From an uncultured Desulfosarcina sp. (GTDB lineage: Bacteria; Desulfobacterota; Desulfobacteria; Desulfobacterales; Desulfosarcinaceae): a DNA stretch of 64,000 nucleotides. The position numbers and the translations under genes are program-made. Below the pieces are notes generated by a model. The model had not been told where the DNA came from. It did not search any database and saw nothing but the letters and a program-made list of their open reading frames with translations. The DNA is taken from assembly GCF_963668215.1 (NCBI RefSeq), contig NZ_OY764190.1:5022001-5086000 (forward strand), in the 5' to 3' direction. Shown piece after piece: positions 10,634 through 19,636 of the stretch; position 1 is the stretch's first letter, and each line of letters opens with the position of its first letter.

Positions 10634-10815
10634 AGGCAGTGAAGAACCTGTCGCAGGTACAGTATGCGAGGTTACCCTGGCAGCATGTCAAAGAGCGGCG
10701 TTCGGTTTGGAATTTTACAGTGGCTCAGACCTTGAAATAAAGGTCGTTGGCGGTTAAAAGAGTATCGGCCGATGGTTGAGAAACTTGATCCGATAAAAAA
10801 AAATACTGAGCACAA

Positions 10816-11835
10816 ATGAACATCGAATATCGAACGTCCAATTTTGAGATTCGAATTCTGGGTCTTTTCATCCTTTTGTTCATGATATCTCAGCCGGTCG
10901 CACAGGCTGAGGACAACCCCTACGAATCCGGCCTGCGTGCCCTCCAGGCCAAGGAGTACGACGCGGCCATCGAGGCGTTCACCCTTGCCCTGGAGACCAT
11001 GCCCCATGACTACGAGGCCCTGAGCAATCGGGCCGTGGCCTGGTATTACAAACAAGCCTACGACCGGGCCATTGCCGACGCTACCCGGGCCCTGGAAATC
11101 AACCCGTATTATTCCGTCGGCGCCAATCAACTGGCCTGGATGCTGGCCACCTGCCCGGACCCGCGCTACCGGGACGGCAAGCGCGCCGTTGCCCTGGCCG
11201 AAAAAGTGGTGCAGCGGTTTCCCGAAGCCAATTTCATGGATACGCTGGCCGCGGCCTACGCCGAAGCGGGTAACATGGAGGCGGCCGTACGGGTGCAGCA
11301 GATGGCCGTCGATCATTTGAAAAAGGAAACCGTCCTCGGGGATAAAACTTCCTTTGAAAATCGGCTGAACGTTTACGATCAGGCGGCAGCCCAAAGCCGG
11401 GAAACACGGGACGCGTCTTCTCCGACCCATGAGGATACTGTTGCGGAGGCCGCGACTTCGCCTTCAAGCGCCTCCACAACGGTTGCGGCGTTGGTTTCGC
11501 CTTCTTCGACGTCATCCAAGACGGAGGGAGAAATGGCTTTCACCGAAACAGGTCCTGCCCATGAAAAGGATCTGCGCTACACCGTGCACCTGTTCTCTTT
11601 CCGGAAAGAGGAAACGGCCCGTGAGAAGGCCGCCAGTCTTGTCCGGGAAAACCAACCGGCCTATATCTGCCGCGCTTATATCGACGGCGACCCGGTTCCC
11701 TGGTTTCGTGTCTGCGTGGGGTCTTTCCCTGATGATCAGGCTGCCAACCAATACGCACAGCAGCAAAAAGAGCAGGGACAGGACTGGGCCAAGGCGATGC
11801 CCCTGCCGGAGGGAGCTGTAAAGGTAGGCCACTAA
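10816..11835 (+). CDS. TPR and SPOR-domain envelope protein
   Basis: 339 aa. An N-terminal hydrophobic segment (about 14-32, ending SQPVAQA) acts as signal peptide. TPR motifs cover about 35-170 (GLRALQAKEYDAAIEAF; AVAWYYKQAYDRAIADATRALEINP). A Ser/Thr/Ala-rich linker spans about 190-245. The C-terminal SPOR fold begins RYTVHLFSFRKEETAREKA and includes WFRVCVGSFPD. SPOR domains bind denuded peptidoglycan, so the protein is probably periplasmic. The first codons (NIEYRTSNFE) resemble a translated intergenic repeat, so the true start may lie slightly downstream. It is the only plus-strand gene of the envelope locus. Confidence 0.82.
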   Translation: MNIEYRTSNFEIRILGLFILLFMISQPVAQAEDNPYESGLRALQAKEYDAAIEAFTLALETMPHDYEALSNRAVAWYYKQAYDRAIADATRALEINPYYSVGANQLAWMLATCPDPRYRDGKRAVALAEKVVQRFPEANFMDTLAAAYAEAGNMEAAVRVQQMAVDHLKKETVLGDKTSFENRLNVYDQAAAQSRETRDASSPTHEDTVAEAATSPSSASTTVAALVSPSSTSSKTEGEMAFTETGPAHEKDLRYTVHLFSFRKEETAREKAASLVRENQPAYICRAYIDGDPVPWFRVCVGSFPDDQAANQYAQQQKEQGQDWAKAMPLPEGAVKVGH

Positions 11836-11838
11836 TAT

Positions 11839-11944
11839 TTCACCGCCCACTTCGTTTGAGACGCAGAGATCGCAGAGAGGTTAAGGCGTTTCGCCCTTCA
11901 GGCGAAAGAAAAAAACTCTGCGTCCTCCGCGCCTCTGCGGTGAA
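11839..11944 (-). repeat. Full palindromic repeat element, copy 2
   Basis: TTCACCGCCCACTTCGTTTGAG end at left, inner hairpin TTTCGCCCTTCAGGCGAAA, and CTCTGCGTCCTCCGCGCCTC..GCGGTGAA at right. Minus orientation. It sits 4 bp after the stop of the TPR-SPOR gene. Confidence 0.85.
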
Positions 11945-12008
11945 TAATCATCAGTTCAGGATCTTCCCATATCCCAAATCTCACATCCCACATCTCATAT
12001 TCTAATTT

Positions 12009-12114
12009 TTCACCGCCCGCTGCGCTCGAGACGCAGAGTACGCAGAGAAGTTAAGGCGTTTCGCCTTTCAAGCGAAAGAAAAAATCTTAGCGTCCTTAGT
12101 GTCTCTGCGGTGAA
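12009..12114 (-). repeat. Full palindromic repeat element, copy 3
   Basis: Left end TTCACCGCCCGCTGCGCTCGAG, inner hairpin TTTCGCCTTTCAAGCGAAA, right end GTCTCTGCGGTGAA. Minus orientation, 64 bp from copy 2 and just after the stop of the FadL-like gene. Confidence 0.85.
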
Positions 12115-12126
12115 AAAAAGCTGTTC

Positions 12127-13845
12127 CTACTTGTGGGCCGAATCGTCATGCCCTTTACTGAAGGGATTCAAATAGGAGAAGATATGCTTGACCATTTCCA
12201 ACTGATGGTGGAGCATCTCGGCCATTACGTAGGTGGGCATGGAAAGTTTGAATGATCCCATGTAGGTGACGGTTTTCTGCTCGTAATCCAGGCCGGCATA
12301 GGGGTTGTAGACAGGATTAGTGAAGACCGTGGAGTTCATGTTGGTGCTGGTGTTGTTGGGTACTTCGTAGCTTTCGTTGATCACGTAGCCTGCGGCAAAA
12401 TCAATGGTCACATCGTTTTTCAGTTTGATGCCGAAGCCAACGCCGAAGTTTTCCAGGTCCGGCAGGGCGTACATCAGGTCGAACAGCTCCGGCTGCACCG
12501 AGGTTTCCCGCCTTTCGTAGCCGCAGCGGAAGGTCAGCCAGTCCAGGATATCGTATTCCAGACCCACGCTCCAGTGCCAGGTGTCCTCGAAGTTTCTTGT
12601 CAAAACCATAGTGTCGTTGCCGCCGGTATAGCCCAGCATTTTGACCAGCTGCAGCAGTTGGATGTCCTGATCGAACACGAACTTATCTTCTTTCAGCACC
12701 GACCAGTTGGCCCAGTGGAGATCTGCCATGAGGCTCAATCGGCTGAAGGGCTTGATTTTGATACCCAACTGGACCCGTTGGGGGAAGGTGATCTGGCTGG
12801 TGACGGTCCCCGACTGGGAGGCTACCGGAGTCATGGGCAGGTCTAATACTGCCGATGTGACGACCAGCAGGGGCGAACTACCCATCCAATGGACCATTCG
12901 CTGCCACTCCTCCGAGTAGGAAAACTGGTAGTTGCCGGTGAGTTGCGTTCTGATCTCACTCTGGTAGCAGGCACCGAAGGCCAACCACTTCAAGGGCTCC
13001 CACAAAATTCCTACGTTGTAGTTGGGGGAAAAGTCATCCCGCATCGTGAGGTCCAGGCTCCCTACCTGATCGTAGGGGCTGATCCCGCCGCCGAACCAGG
13101 GCGGGGGCAGGGTCAACTCGGAAAGAATGGGAATCTCCAGACCCGCGGTAGCTTCGCCCAACACCCGGGTCAGAGCAACCATGTCATTGGGGGAGCGCAT
13201 GTCCACCTCGGCCCCCATGGCGGTCTGGCCCAGGCCTACGGTCAACCCTACGGACAGGGTGGGGGTGATCTGATAGCTCACCGCCGGAGCGATGTATACC
13301 AGGTGCTGCTGGTAAACTGATTTGCCGCCAAAGGCCGCTGGATCGCCGTTATCTCCGTGAACCAGGCCAACGGCAAAGGGTGCGTACTGACCCAGGGCAA
13401 ACGTCCACTTGGAGCCGGGCTTGCGGTAGGAAATACCCAATGTGGGCGCAAAGAGAAAATCGATGGTGTCGTTGTAAAAGGGGAGATACATGCGGCCGCT
13501 GGTACTGGTGCCGCTCATGCCGTCCAGAGGGTCGTTTTTATAGCCGCCCAGAAACCCCTCGAAGTCGGGGTCCTGCTTGAAGCTGGAAGTCTTTTCGATG
13601 ATGGGGATTGTCAGGCCATTGGAAAAATACTTGCCGTCGGGCAATTGGGACAAACCGGCCGGGTTGTAGTGAATGGACATGTGTCCCGGCGGCCGGGCCG
13701 TGACGGTGTTGGCCAGGGAAATGGCTACTGTATCGATGGCCAACTGTTCGTGGAAGGCAGCGTACGCATATGGCGCGGCTGTGATCAGCATCCAAACCAT
13801 CGCCATGATCAACCCGTTCGCTTTAACCGCCGCTTTCACGCCCAT
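12127..13845 (-). CDS. FadL/OmpP1-family outer-membrane protein
   Basis: 572 aa with a Sec signal (about 1-29, ending APYAYA). The N-terminal hatch-like segment FHEQLAIDTVAISLANTVTA..SIHYNPAGLSQLPDG is typical of FadL/TodX proteins. It is followed by alternating amphipathic strands and a barrel end (VTYMGSFKLSMPTYVMAEML). These are outer-membrane channels for hydrophobic molecules such as fatty acids or hydrocarbons. It lies in the same-direction cluster with the SPOR-barrel, C39 and VTGQ-motif proteins. The substrate is unknown. A full-length palindromic repeat lies just upstream (13882). Confidence 0.82.
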   Translation of the reverse strand: MGVKAAVKANGLIMAMVWMLITAAPYAYAAFHEQLAIDTVAISLANTVTARPPGHMSIHYNPAGLSQLPDGKYFSNGLTIPIIEKTSSFKQDPDFEGFLGGYKNDPLDGMSGTSTSGRMYLPFYNDTIDFLFAPTLGISYRKPGSKWTFALGQYAPFAVGLVHGDNGDPAAFGGKSVYQQHLVYIAPAVSYQITPTLSVGLTVGLGQTAMGAEVDMRSPNDMVALTRVLGEATAGLEIPILSELTLPPPWFGGGISPYDQVGSLDLTMRDDFSPNYNVGILWEPLKWLAFGACYQSEIRTQLTGNYQFSYSEEWQRMVHWMGSSPLLVVTSAVLDLPMTPVASQSGTVTSQITFPQRVQLGIKIKPFSRLSLMADLHWANWSVLKEDKFVFDQDIQLLQLVKMLGYTGGNDTMVLTRNFEDTWHWSVGLEYDILDWLTFRCGYERRETSVQPELFDLMYALPDLENFGVGFGIKLKNDVTIDFAAGYVINESYEVPNNTSTNMNSTVFTNPVYNPYAGLDYEQKTVTYMGSFKLSMPTYVMAEMLHHQLEMVKHIFSYLNPFSKGHDDSAHK

Positions 13846-13881
13846 ATCGTCATCTCAACTCGCACAGCACAAATCCAAAAT

Positions 13882-14003
13882 CCACCGCCCAGTTTATCCC
13901 GTCAAAGCGGGGCTTCGCTCGAGACGCAGAGATCGCAGAGGGTAAAAAGATTTTCACCCTTCAGACGAAAAAAAACTCTGCGTCCTCAGCGTCTCTGCGG
14001 TGA
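13882..14003 (-). repeat. Full palindromic repeat element, copy 4 (with insert)
   Basis: Same ends as the other copies. The left arm carries an extra AGTTTATCCCGTCAAAGCGG between CACCGCCC and GCTTCGCTCGAG; the copy at 22085 has the same insert, so the two form a subtype. Minus orientation, immediately upstream of the FadL-like gene. Confidence 0.8.
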
Positions 14004-14010
14004 TTTCCCA

Positions 14011-15501
14011 TTAGTCACTCAAATCAAACTCAAACGGCAGCCGGAAGCTGACCACAAAGTCCGGGTCCTCGTCCGTCAATCCGATGCCCACCTTCATGTT
14101 CAGCGAGGTCTTGGGTGAAAAGCGCCAACCGGTGCCGATGTACAGCATCGACTGGGTTTTGGTGCCGCTTTCGGTATCGTCCATTTCCGCCCATGAGTAA
14201 GTGGTGGAAAAGCGATAGGAATACTGGTAACTGAAGTTCATGGAGACGTTATAAGAAAGGGCAAAGCCCATGCCCAGGGTGGCGCTGATGGAATCCCCCG
14301 GATCCACCTCGGTTAACGTCACGCTGTTTCGCGGCTGGCTAAGACTTTCCGCCTTGAAGGTATAGTTGTAGCTCATATTGCCGAAGGCGATGATCGGATC
14401 GATGGTCTTGCTCATGGAAAGCCCGGCTGAGGCCGAATAGTATCCGTTGCCCGTGGCCAGGTCTTCGTCGATATTGATTTCGTAAGGGCTGCGCCCCATG
14501 TCGAAACTGAAACTGCCGAACAGGATGGTGGTGGGCAGTGTTCCTCCGGAGCGCAGGGGCTGGTACTGGAATCCAACGGATACATCGCCAAGGTCGGTCA
14601 CTTCTTTGGAATCGTCCGTTCCGGTGTTGTCCCATTTGTAAGAAAAGGGCACGTTCAGGTTCAGGGTCAGGTTGTCCAGCACTGCGTACTCGGTATAAAT
14701 GGAAGTGGTAAGATTATGGTTGGCGTGCTGCTCGACCGATGTTGCCTGGGTGATTACGTCGTATGAATAGTACTGGTAATTGAAATTGAGTTCCAACCCC
14801 AGGGTGTTGCTTTTCATGGTCGTGTATTCGCGGCCGGCGGCCTCCAGGATCTCTTTTTCCTTGGCGGCTTTTTCGTCCTCGGTGATTTCCAGCTTGCGGC
14901 GGGCTTCCTGCTGTTCCCGCAACTGCTTCATCTCGTCCTGCAGCGATTCCAGTTCCTGCTGGAGTTCGTCCAGACGGCGATCCGACTGAGGTTGTTTGTT
15001 AACCGCCATTACGGCCGGAGCCTGTTCGGTGGGTTGGGCGACTACAGGTGCCGGGGCGGCAGCTGTCGGTTGTTCAAGTTCCGGCTGGGAGACAACCGCT
15101 GGCTCCGGTTCAGAAGGCTCGACCGCTTCCTTCATGGTAGGGGCGGACGATACCGCTTCGGCTTGGGCAACCGGTTGATTTGTGGCGGCCAGCGCAGTGG
15201 GCGTGACCACAGCCGTTGAACCGGTTTTGGCGTTGAACTCGCTGGCGGCCGCTTCGGCCGATTCCTTAAGGGAGAAATTTTCCAGCCGGACCAGAAACCA
15301 TGTTTTGCCATGCTGGTCTGCGGTTTCTTGGATATACGGCGAGTACCCCTTGGCTTCCAGGTTTTTGACGATGCTTTCCGCACTGTCGAGCAATTCGCAG
15401 GCCGCCACCTGGACGGTGTAGGTTGTGTCCTGGCCAAAGGCGTTGGTGCAGGCAAGTGCCAAGATGATTGTCACGGCAAAAAATGTTTTCAATTTGACCA
15501 T
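14011..15501 (-). CDS. SPOR-coiled-coil-beta-barrel envelope protein
   Basis: 496 aa. Signal peptide 1-23 (ending TNAFG). SPOR-like domain about 26-100 (TTYTVQVAACELLDSAESIVKNL; WFLVRLENFSLKESAEAAA). Pro/Ala-rich linker to about 165. Coiled coil about 170-222 (LDELQQELESLQDEMKQLREQQEARRKLE). The C-terminal 260 residues alternate amphipathic strands and end in FRLPFEFDLSD, an outer-membrane barrel reminiscent of the MetA/transporter family. Peptidoglycan binding plus a barrel suggests an envelope-spanning anchor for the neighbouring secreted proteins; this is inferred from context. Confidence 0.8.
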   Translation of the reverse strand: MVKLKTFFAVTIILALACTNAFGQDTTYTVQVAACELLDSAESIVKNLEAKGYSPYIQETADQHGKTWFLVRLENFSLKESAEAAASEFNAKTGSTAVVTPTALAATNQPVAQAEAVSSAPTMKEAVEPSEPEPAVVSQPELEQPTAAAPAPVVAQPTEQAPAVMAVNKQPQSDRRLDELQQELESLQDEMKQLREQQEARRKLEITEDEKAAKEKEILEAAGREYTTMKSNTLGLELNFNYQYYSYDVITQATSVEQHANHNLTTSIYTEYAVLDNLTLNLNVPFSYKWDNTGTDDSKEVTDLGDVSVGFQYQPLRSGGTLPTTILFGSFSFDMGRSPYEINIDEDLATGNGYYSASAGLSMSKTIDPIIAFGNMSYNYTFKAESLSQPRNSVTLTEVDPGDSISATLGMGFALSYNVSMNFSYQYSYRFSTTYSWAEMDDTESGTKTQSMLYIGTGWRFSPKTSLNMKVGIGLTDEDPDFVVSFRLPFEFDLSD

Positions 15502-15530
15502 TGGTATACCTTTTCACTTCAAATGATGAT

Positions 15531-15558
15531 AACCGCAGAGACGCAGAGTTCGCAGAGG
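15531..15558 (+). repeat. Half copy of the palindromic repeat
   Basis: AACCGCAGAGACGCAGAGTT plus CGCAGAGG, left arm only, in the short gap upstream of the SPOR-barrel gene. Confidence 0.7.
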
Positions 15559-15574
15559 TTTTTTCCCGCTTCGC

Positions 15575-15952
15575 CTAATACCGATTCACCACGCGGACAA
15601 TCCCGTCTTTCATTACCGGAACATTGAAATTCAACAACAGGCCCAGTTTGATGTTAGCCAGCTTCAGATAGGTCAACAGCTGGGCCTTGTAGATAGGTTC
15701 AATTCTGTCGACGGCTTTCAATTCGAGTATGATTGATTCTTCGACAACGATGTCCAACCGGTAACCGCAGTCGAGTTTGACCGATTTATAGCTGACCGGA
15801 AGATGCTGCTGCCTTTTAAATGACAGGCCATTTAAATTCAGCTCATGGCACAGGCATTCTTCATACGCCGATTCGAGCAATCCCGGACCTAAGGATTGAT
15901 GAACTTCAATGGCGGCTCCGATAATTTTTCCGCTGAGTTCATTAAGATCCAC
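15575..15952 (-). CDS. GxxExxY family protein (PD-(D/E)XK-like)
   Basis: 125 aa from a GTG at 15952, chosen because GAAAAGG lies 9 nt upstream and family members begin at DLNELSGKIIGAAIEVH; the open frame continues to a GTG at 15982 inside a repeat element. The signature is LGPGLLESAYEECL, followed by YRLDIVVEESIILELKAVD, which has the D-x(n)-E-x-K layout of PD-(D/E)XK nucleases, and QLLTYLKLANIKLGLLLNFN. The biological role of the family is unknown. It is often found as a lone mobile-looking gene among repeats, as here, and interrupts the envelope gene cluster. Confidence 0.85.
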   Translation of the reverse strand: MDLNELSGKIIGAAIEVHQSLGPGLLESAYEECLCHELNLNGLSFKRQQHLPVSYKSVKLDCGYRLDIVVEESIILELKAVDRIEPIYKAQLLTYLKLANIKLGLLLNFNVPVMKDGIVRVVNRY

Positions 15953-15977
15953 TGCGATAAGCCTTTTCCGTCCTAGT

Positions 15978-16084
15978 TTCACCGCCCGCTTCGCTCGAGA
16001 CGCAGAGGTCGCAGAGAGTTAAAAAGAGGTTCTCGCCTTTCAGGCGAAAGAAAACCTCTGCGCTCTCTGCGTCTCTGCGGTGAA
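15978..16084 (-). repeat. Full palindromic repeat element, copy 5
   Basis: Left end TTCACCGCCCGCTTCGCTCG, inner hairpin TCGCCTTTCAGGCGA, right end GTCTCTGCGGTGAA. Minus orientation. Its left end provides the upstream frame of the GxxExxY gene and its right end abuts the stop of the C39 gene. Confidence 0.85.
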
Positions 16085-16086
16085 TC

Positions 16087-16830
16087 CTATCTTTTATAAA
16101 CCTGCTGCTCGCCCGGCCGGTCATCAATCCACCGATCCAACGGAGGCCTCACATCCAGAGCCGGATCGAAAATAATCTTCCGGGCGTCGTCCTCGTCGAT
16201 AAAGCGCAGGTCGCCTTCCCGTAGGCTCAGCAGGCCAACTTCCCGGGCGCCTTCGGGGTAGACGATGAAAATCACGTTCTGGTACCACTTTTCCAGAAAC
16301 TCCTCCTTGGTGAAGCTGATGTTGCCCCGCCAGGGATCGGCCAGAAAGACATGGTCTTTGTAAATTCCACGGAAGACTGCGAAATGGCGGTAGCCGAAAA
16401 TCTTGATGGGCAGGATGCAGGGACGGTCAAGGGTGGTCAGATCCTCATACTCGGCCTTGTAGCCCACGCCTTTGTAGCCCAGCACGGCCACGAAACGCTT
16501 CATGTCCAGCAGGGAAAAGGCCCGCCGTTGGGCGATTTTCTCGCTGTCGCCGTGGCGTAGCAATCCCTGGATCACCTGGCGCTCGTCGAAGTCTTCGCCG
16601 AAATGAAAGTTGAGCAGAGTGGCCAGGGCGGCCGAACCGCAGGAATAGTCGTAAGTCTGTTTGACTACATTTTGTTTTTTCAGGTCTTCCAGGGAGGTGA
16701 CCGTATCGCGCACCTTTACCCGGTCGGCACCGTCGGTGGTGACCGTCAGCTCGCCCTTTGGTGCATCATTAATGGGGTGAAAGCCCGAGTAGAGTGCGAT
16801 GATGATGACGAATGCGGCCAGTACGTGCAT
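16087..16830 (-). CDS. Membrane-anchored C39-family cysteine peptidase (FilB-like)
   Basis: 247 aa. One N-terminal hydrophobic segment (about 2-18) is a signal or anchor. The C39 peptidase core follows: oxyanion Q58, catalytic C64 in YDYSCGSAALATLL, H149 in YRHFAVFRG and D165 in FLADPWRGN. There is no ABC-transporter part, unlike bacteriocin exporters, so it should act in the periplasm. C39 peptidases cut after double-glycine-type leaders, and neighbouring genes encode secreted proteins with a leader-like L..VTGQ(A/G)G motif after their signal peptides. I recall a C39 peptidase with DUF6160 proteins in Acinetobacter Fil loci. Substrate assignment is inference. Confidence 0.85.
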   Translation of the reverse strand: MHVLAAFVIIIALYSGFHPINDAPKGELTVTTDGADRVKVRDTVTSLEDLKKQNVVKQTYDYSCGSAALATLLNFHFGEDFDERQVIQGLLRHGDSEKIAQRRAFSLLDMKRFVAVLGYKGVGYKAEYEDLTTLDRPCILPIKIFGYRHFAVFRGIYKDHVFLADPWRGNISFTKEEFLEKWYQNVIFIVYPEGAREVGLLSLREGDLRFIDEDDARKIIFDPALDVRPPLDRWIDDRPGEQQVYKR

Positions 16831-16892
16831 GGTGGTATTTCAGCTTCCTTTTACGATCCCAGATCTCAATTCACACATCGCATATCTTATTT

Positions 16893-16996
16893 TTCACCGC
16901 CCGCTTCGCTCGAGGCGCAGAGAGCGCAAAGAGGTTAAAGAGCTTCGCCTTTAAGGCGAAAGAAAAACCTCTGCGTCCTCTGCGTCTCCGCGGTAA
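16893..16996 (-). repeat. Full palindromic repeat element, copy 6
   Basis: Left end TTCACCGCCCGCTTCGCTCG, inner hairpin TTCGCCTTTAAGGCGAA, right end GTCTCCGCGGTAA. Minus orientation, 62 bp upstream of the C39 peptidase start. Confidence 0.85.
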
Positions 16997-17098
16997 TTTC
17001 ACATATCCCACATCTCAAATCACAGATCCCAAACCCCATATCACAAAACGCAAATCAGGAACATCATTTTTAACAACGTTCACAAACGAAAATAGGTG

Positions 17099-17845
17099 TC
17101 ATTTTACTTTAGTCATCAACCGCTCCGCCCATGCCTTAAAATAGGCGTCGTCAGTCTGCACTGCTTGTTCCAAAATCTGTTTGGCCTCAGCCTTGTTATC
17201 TTTGCCGCCATTGTCGATGAGCAGTTCGGCCAAATAGATCTTGCCCTCGTCGCGCTGCTGGAAGTAGGGCGTCTTCTGGTATTCCCGGTAGTAAGCCAGG
17301 GATTTTTTCTTGTTGGCCAGGGGCCAGGGCAATACGGCCCAAAAGCGGCCCAGGGCTAGGATGCTGCCGGCGTCTTCGTACATCTTGTCCAGTTCGTAGG
17401 CCTTTTCGAAACTACTCTGGGTTTTGTCCTTCAATCCTTCTTTTAACGCCGTCAAGATGCCGGTGCCGTCGGAGTAGATTCCCACGCTTAGCCCGTAATA
17501 GTAGTGGCCGGCCGGATGGTCGGGATTGATTTCCCGGGCTTTGGCGGCGTACTGCATGCCTTTTTTGCCGTACTCCTTGCAGATTTCCTTCCAACCTTCT
17601 ATTTCCTGCTTTTTGGCCATCTCGCCATATTCGCGGTAGGCGCGGGCGCACTTCCAGTTGAGATCGAAATCGCCGGGGGCGGCTTCCAGCAATTGTTCGT
17701 AAATAGCGATGGTTTTGCCGAAATTGTCCAAACCACCCTGTTCGTGCAACGCGTCTGCTTCGGCTACGGTGCCGGCTGTTACCGAAAAGGGAATCGACAG
17801 AACTGTCAGCACCAAAAAAATGGTTCCTATGTGTTTGTTTTTCAT
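17099..17845 (-). CDS. Secreted TPR-repeat protein
   Basis: 248 aa. Signal peptide 1-24 (ending FSVTAG), then helical TPR-type repeats: FGKTIAIYEQLLEAAPGDFDLNWKCARAYREYG, KGMQYAAKAREINPDHPAGHYYYGLSVG, SLAYYREYQKTPYFQQRDEGKIYLAELLI. TAGGAGA precedes the ATG. It lies between the propeller-like gene (54 bp upstream) and the C39 peptidase gene on the same strand, so probably one transcription unit. It resembles the TatT type of periplasmic TPR protein only in general layout. Probable periplasmic scaffold; exact role unknown. Confidence 0.78.
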   Translation of the reverse strand: MKNKHIGTIFLVLTVLSIPFSVTAGTVAEADALHEQGGLDNFGKTIAIYEQLLEAAPGDFDLNWKCARAYREYGEMAKKQEIEGWKEICKEYGKKGMQYAAKAREINPDHPAGHYYYGLSVGIYSDGTGILTALKEGLKDKTQSSFEKAYELDKMYEDAGSILALGRFWAVLPWPLANKKKSLAYYREYQKTPYFQQRDEGKIYLAELLIDNGGKDNKAEAKQILEQAVQTDDAYFKAWAERLMTKVK

Positions 17846-17899
17846 ATCAATCTCCTATCCAATCTCTCACACCTTGTATCCCAAGTTTTGCTTCTCACA

Positions 17900-19390
17900 T
17901 CACTCTACAAGTTCCACATCCATCCTGATAAATTCGATTCCTGGCCCCCGAATAGCCAAGGTGTGGAGCTTCGACGAGGCATCCCAAACAAGCTTGGCCC
18001 CCTTGACGCCGCCGACCAGCCAGTTGTCGTCCTCCTGATCGTCAACGGTAACAAACCAGATGCCTTGTTTCATGGCTAAGCAAGCGATGTGTTTAGAGTC
18101 GGGGCTGAAGGAAGGAATCGCCAAACCGTCATAGGCCTTGCCCTCTGAGCCGTTGACCACCAAGTGCCATTTTTCACCACGCTTTGCCATGTATGCCACC
18201 CTTTGGGAATCGGGGCTGAACTGGGGGATTGTTATCATGTCGAAGGCCGCACTTTTCACACCGTCCCGGACGGTAAACCACTTGCCCTCGGTGCGGGCCG
18301 TGTAAAGCATATGTTGGCTGTCAGGGCTGTAGATAGGTACGGTCACCGCCTCGTAAACAGGGGTCTTTTTGCCGTCGACTACCAAAAATTCCCGTTCATC
18401 ATCCTTGGCAGTGTAAGTCACATGTTTACTGTCGGGGCTGCAGGATAGATAACCGACGTTCCCGTAAAACTCCCCATGGGTGCCATCTATCACCATGGTC
18501 ACTTTCTTGTTTTTCAGCCCCATATAGGCCAGACGTTTGGAATCGTGGCTGAACATGGGCGGGCCTATGCCATCGAAAAGCGGGCCGTGCTGTGAACCCT
18601 CGATCATTTTGCAGCCTTCGGCGGTTTTGACGGAATAAACGAAGCGCGAGCCGTCTGTACTGAAGCCATAGACACCCGTGGCCTCAAAGGGCGCCTGGGG
18701 AGAGCCGTCCAGGACGATGCGCCAGGTATCTCCCTCCTTGGCGGCGTAAGCCAGGCGACTGCCGTCCGGGCTGAACTTCGGCGGCGAGATCGCATCGTAC
18801 AGTGGGCCGGCCTTGCCGTTGACCACCAATTGCATTTTTTTCTTTTTAAGGGCAACATAAGCCATCTTGTCGGCTGTTCGGTTGAACACAGGGCTGTTCA
18901 GCTTTTGGACGATACCGTCGTAATAAGTACCTTTTTTGCCGTCTACGACCACGGCTTGTTTGTCTTCTTCCTGGCCGATAAAGGCTACACGAGAACCTTC
19001 GGTACTGAATACCGGTACTGACACAGCATCGAATCCGGCGCTTTTCCTGCCGTCGATAACAACGTACCACCGGAGGCCATCTTTTGCCGTATAGGCGATA
19101 CGGCTGCCGTCGGGGTTGAAGATTGGTGTGTCCTTGCCCACGGCGTTAAACCCAGGTCCAATCTGGTCGCCCTCAACAATGTGGAAGTGGGTGTCTTTTT
19201 GGACTACATAGGCGATTCGAGAGACGTTCGTGTCAATGATCACGGACTTGGGGAAAAAACGGGCATCGGCCGGGGGCCTGCCCAGTGAGGAGATGGTGGT
19301 TTGCAGCCGGATGGCACCAAGCACCGGCAGGGAGTACAGCAGGGGTGTTATTAAAACCATCAACAGGATCAATACAGTCGTAACCTTCAT
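17900..19390 (-). CDS. Secreted beta-propeller-like repeat protein (PD40/TolB-like)
   Basis: 496 aa from the ATG at 19390, chosen because AAAAAGGA lies 8 nt upstream and a clean signal peptide (about 1-27, ending LPVLGA) follows; the frame remains open to 19453. The body has about ten repeats of 42-46 residues, each with a variant of VDGKxGPxYDxI..P.FSPDSxRxAYxAKxGxxW. This is the WD40-like/PD40 blade pattern, and it suggests a large periplasmic propeller that binds proteins or sugars. It lies in the envelope locus between the VTGQ-motif gene at 19637 and the TPR gene. Confidence 0.82.
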   Translation of the reverse strand: MKVTTVLILLMVLITPLLYSLPVLGAIRLQTTISSLGRPPADARFFPKSVIIDTNVSRIAYVVQKDTHFHIVEGDQIGPGFNAVGKDTPIFNPDGSRIAYTAKDGLRWYVVIDGRKSAGFDAVSVPVFSTEGSRVAFIGQEEDKQAVVVDGKKGTYYDGIVQKLNSPVFNRTADKMAYVALKKKKMQLVVNGKAGPLYDAISPPKFSPDGSRLAYAAKEGDTWRIVLDGSPQAPFEATGVYGFSTDGSRFVYSVKTAEGCKMIEGSQHGPLFDGIGPPMFSHDSKRLAYMGLKNKKVTMVIDGTHGEFYGNVGYLSCSPDSKHVTYTAKDDEREFLVVDGKKTPVYEAVTVPIYSPDSQHMLYTARTEGKWFTVRDGVKSAAFDMITIPQFSPDSQRVAYMAKRGEKWHLVVNGSEGKAYDGLAIPSFSPDSKHIACLAMKQGIWFVTVDDQEDDNWLVGGVKGAKLVWDASSKLHTLAIRGPGIEFIRMDVELVE

Positions 19391-19636
19391 TAACGCCAAT
19401 CCTTTTTGATTTAAGATCGAATTCATGCATAAGTCGGGGAGAGAGCGTTTCATAGCACAGGATTTCTTATCACGGCAAGTTCGCTGAAGGCAGAGCTGGT
19501 CCTCTTACCGAACGAACAAATCGGGGAAAAGGATGGCTAAAACAGAGGGGTGCCGGGTGTCCGTTTGGAAAACTTGAGGGCTTTGAATCGTGGATCTGTC
19601 GGGGCACGTTGTCGCCTTTGGAAAAAAAACCAATGT

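Noticed and set aside
10640..10720. A third GEMM aptamer 5' of the tandem pair
   Set aside because: ATTCCAAACCG and CCAGGGTAACC are present on the minus strand, but the ACGNAAAGCC core between them is missing.
15952..15982. Longer start for the GxxExxY gene
   Set aside because: The extra ten codons lie partly in a palindromic repeat; the GTG at 15952 has its own GAAAAGG at proper distance.
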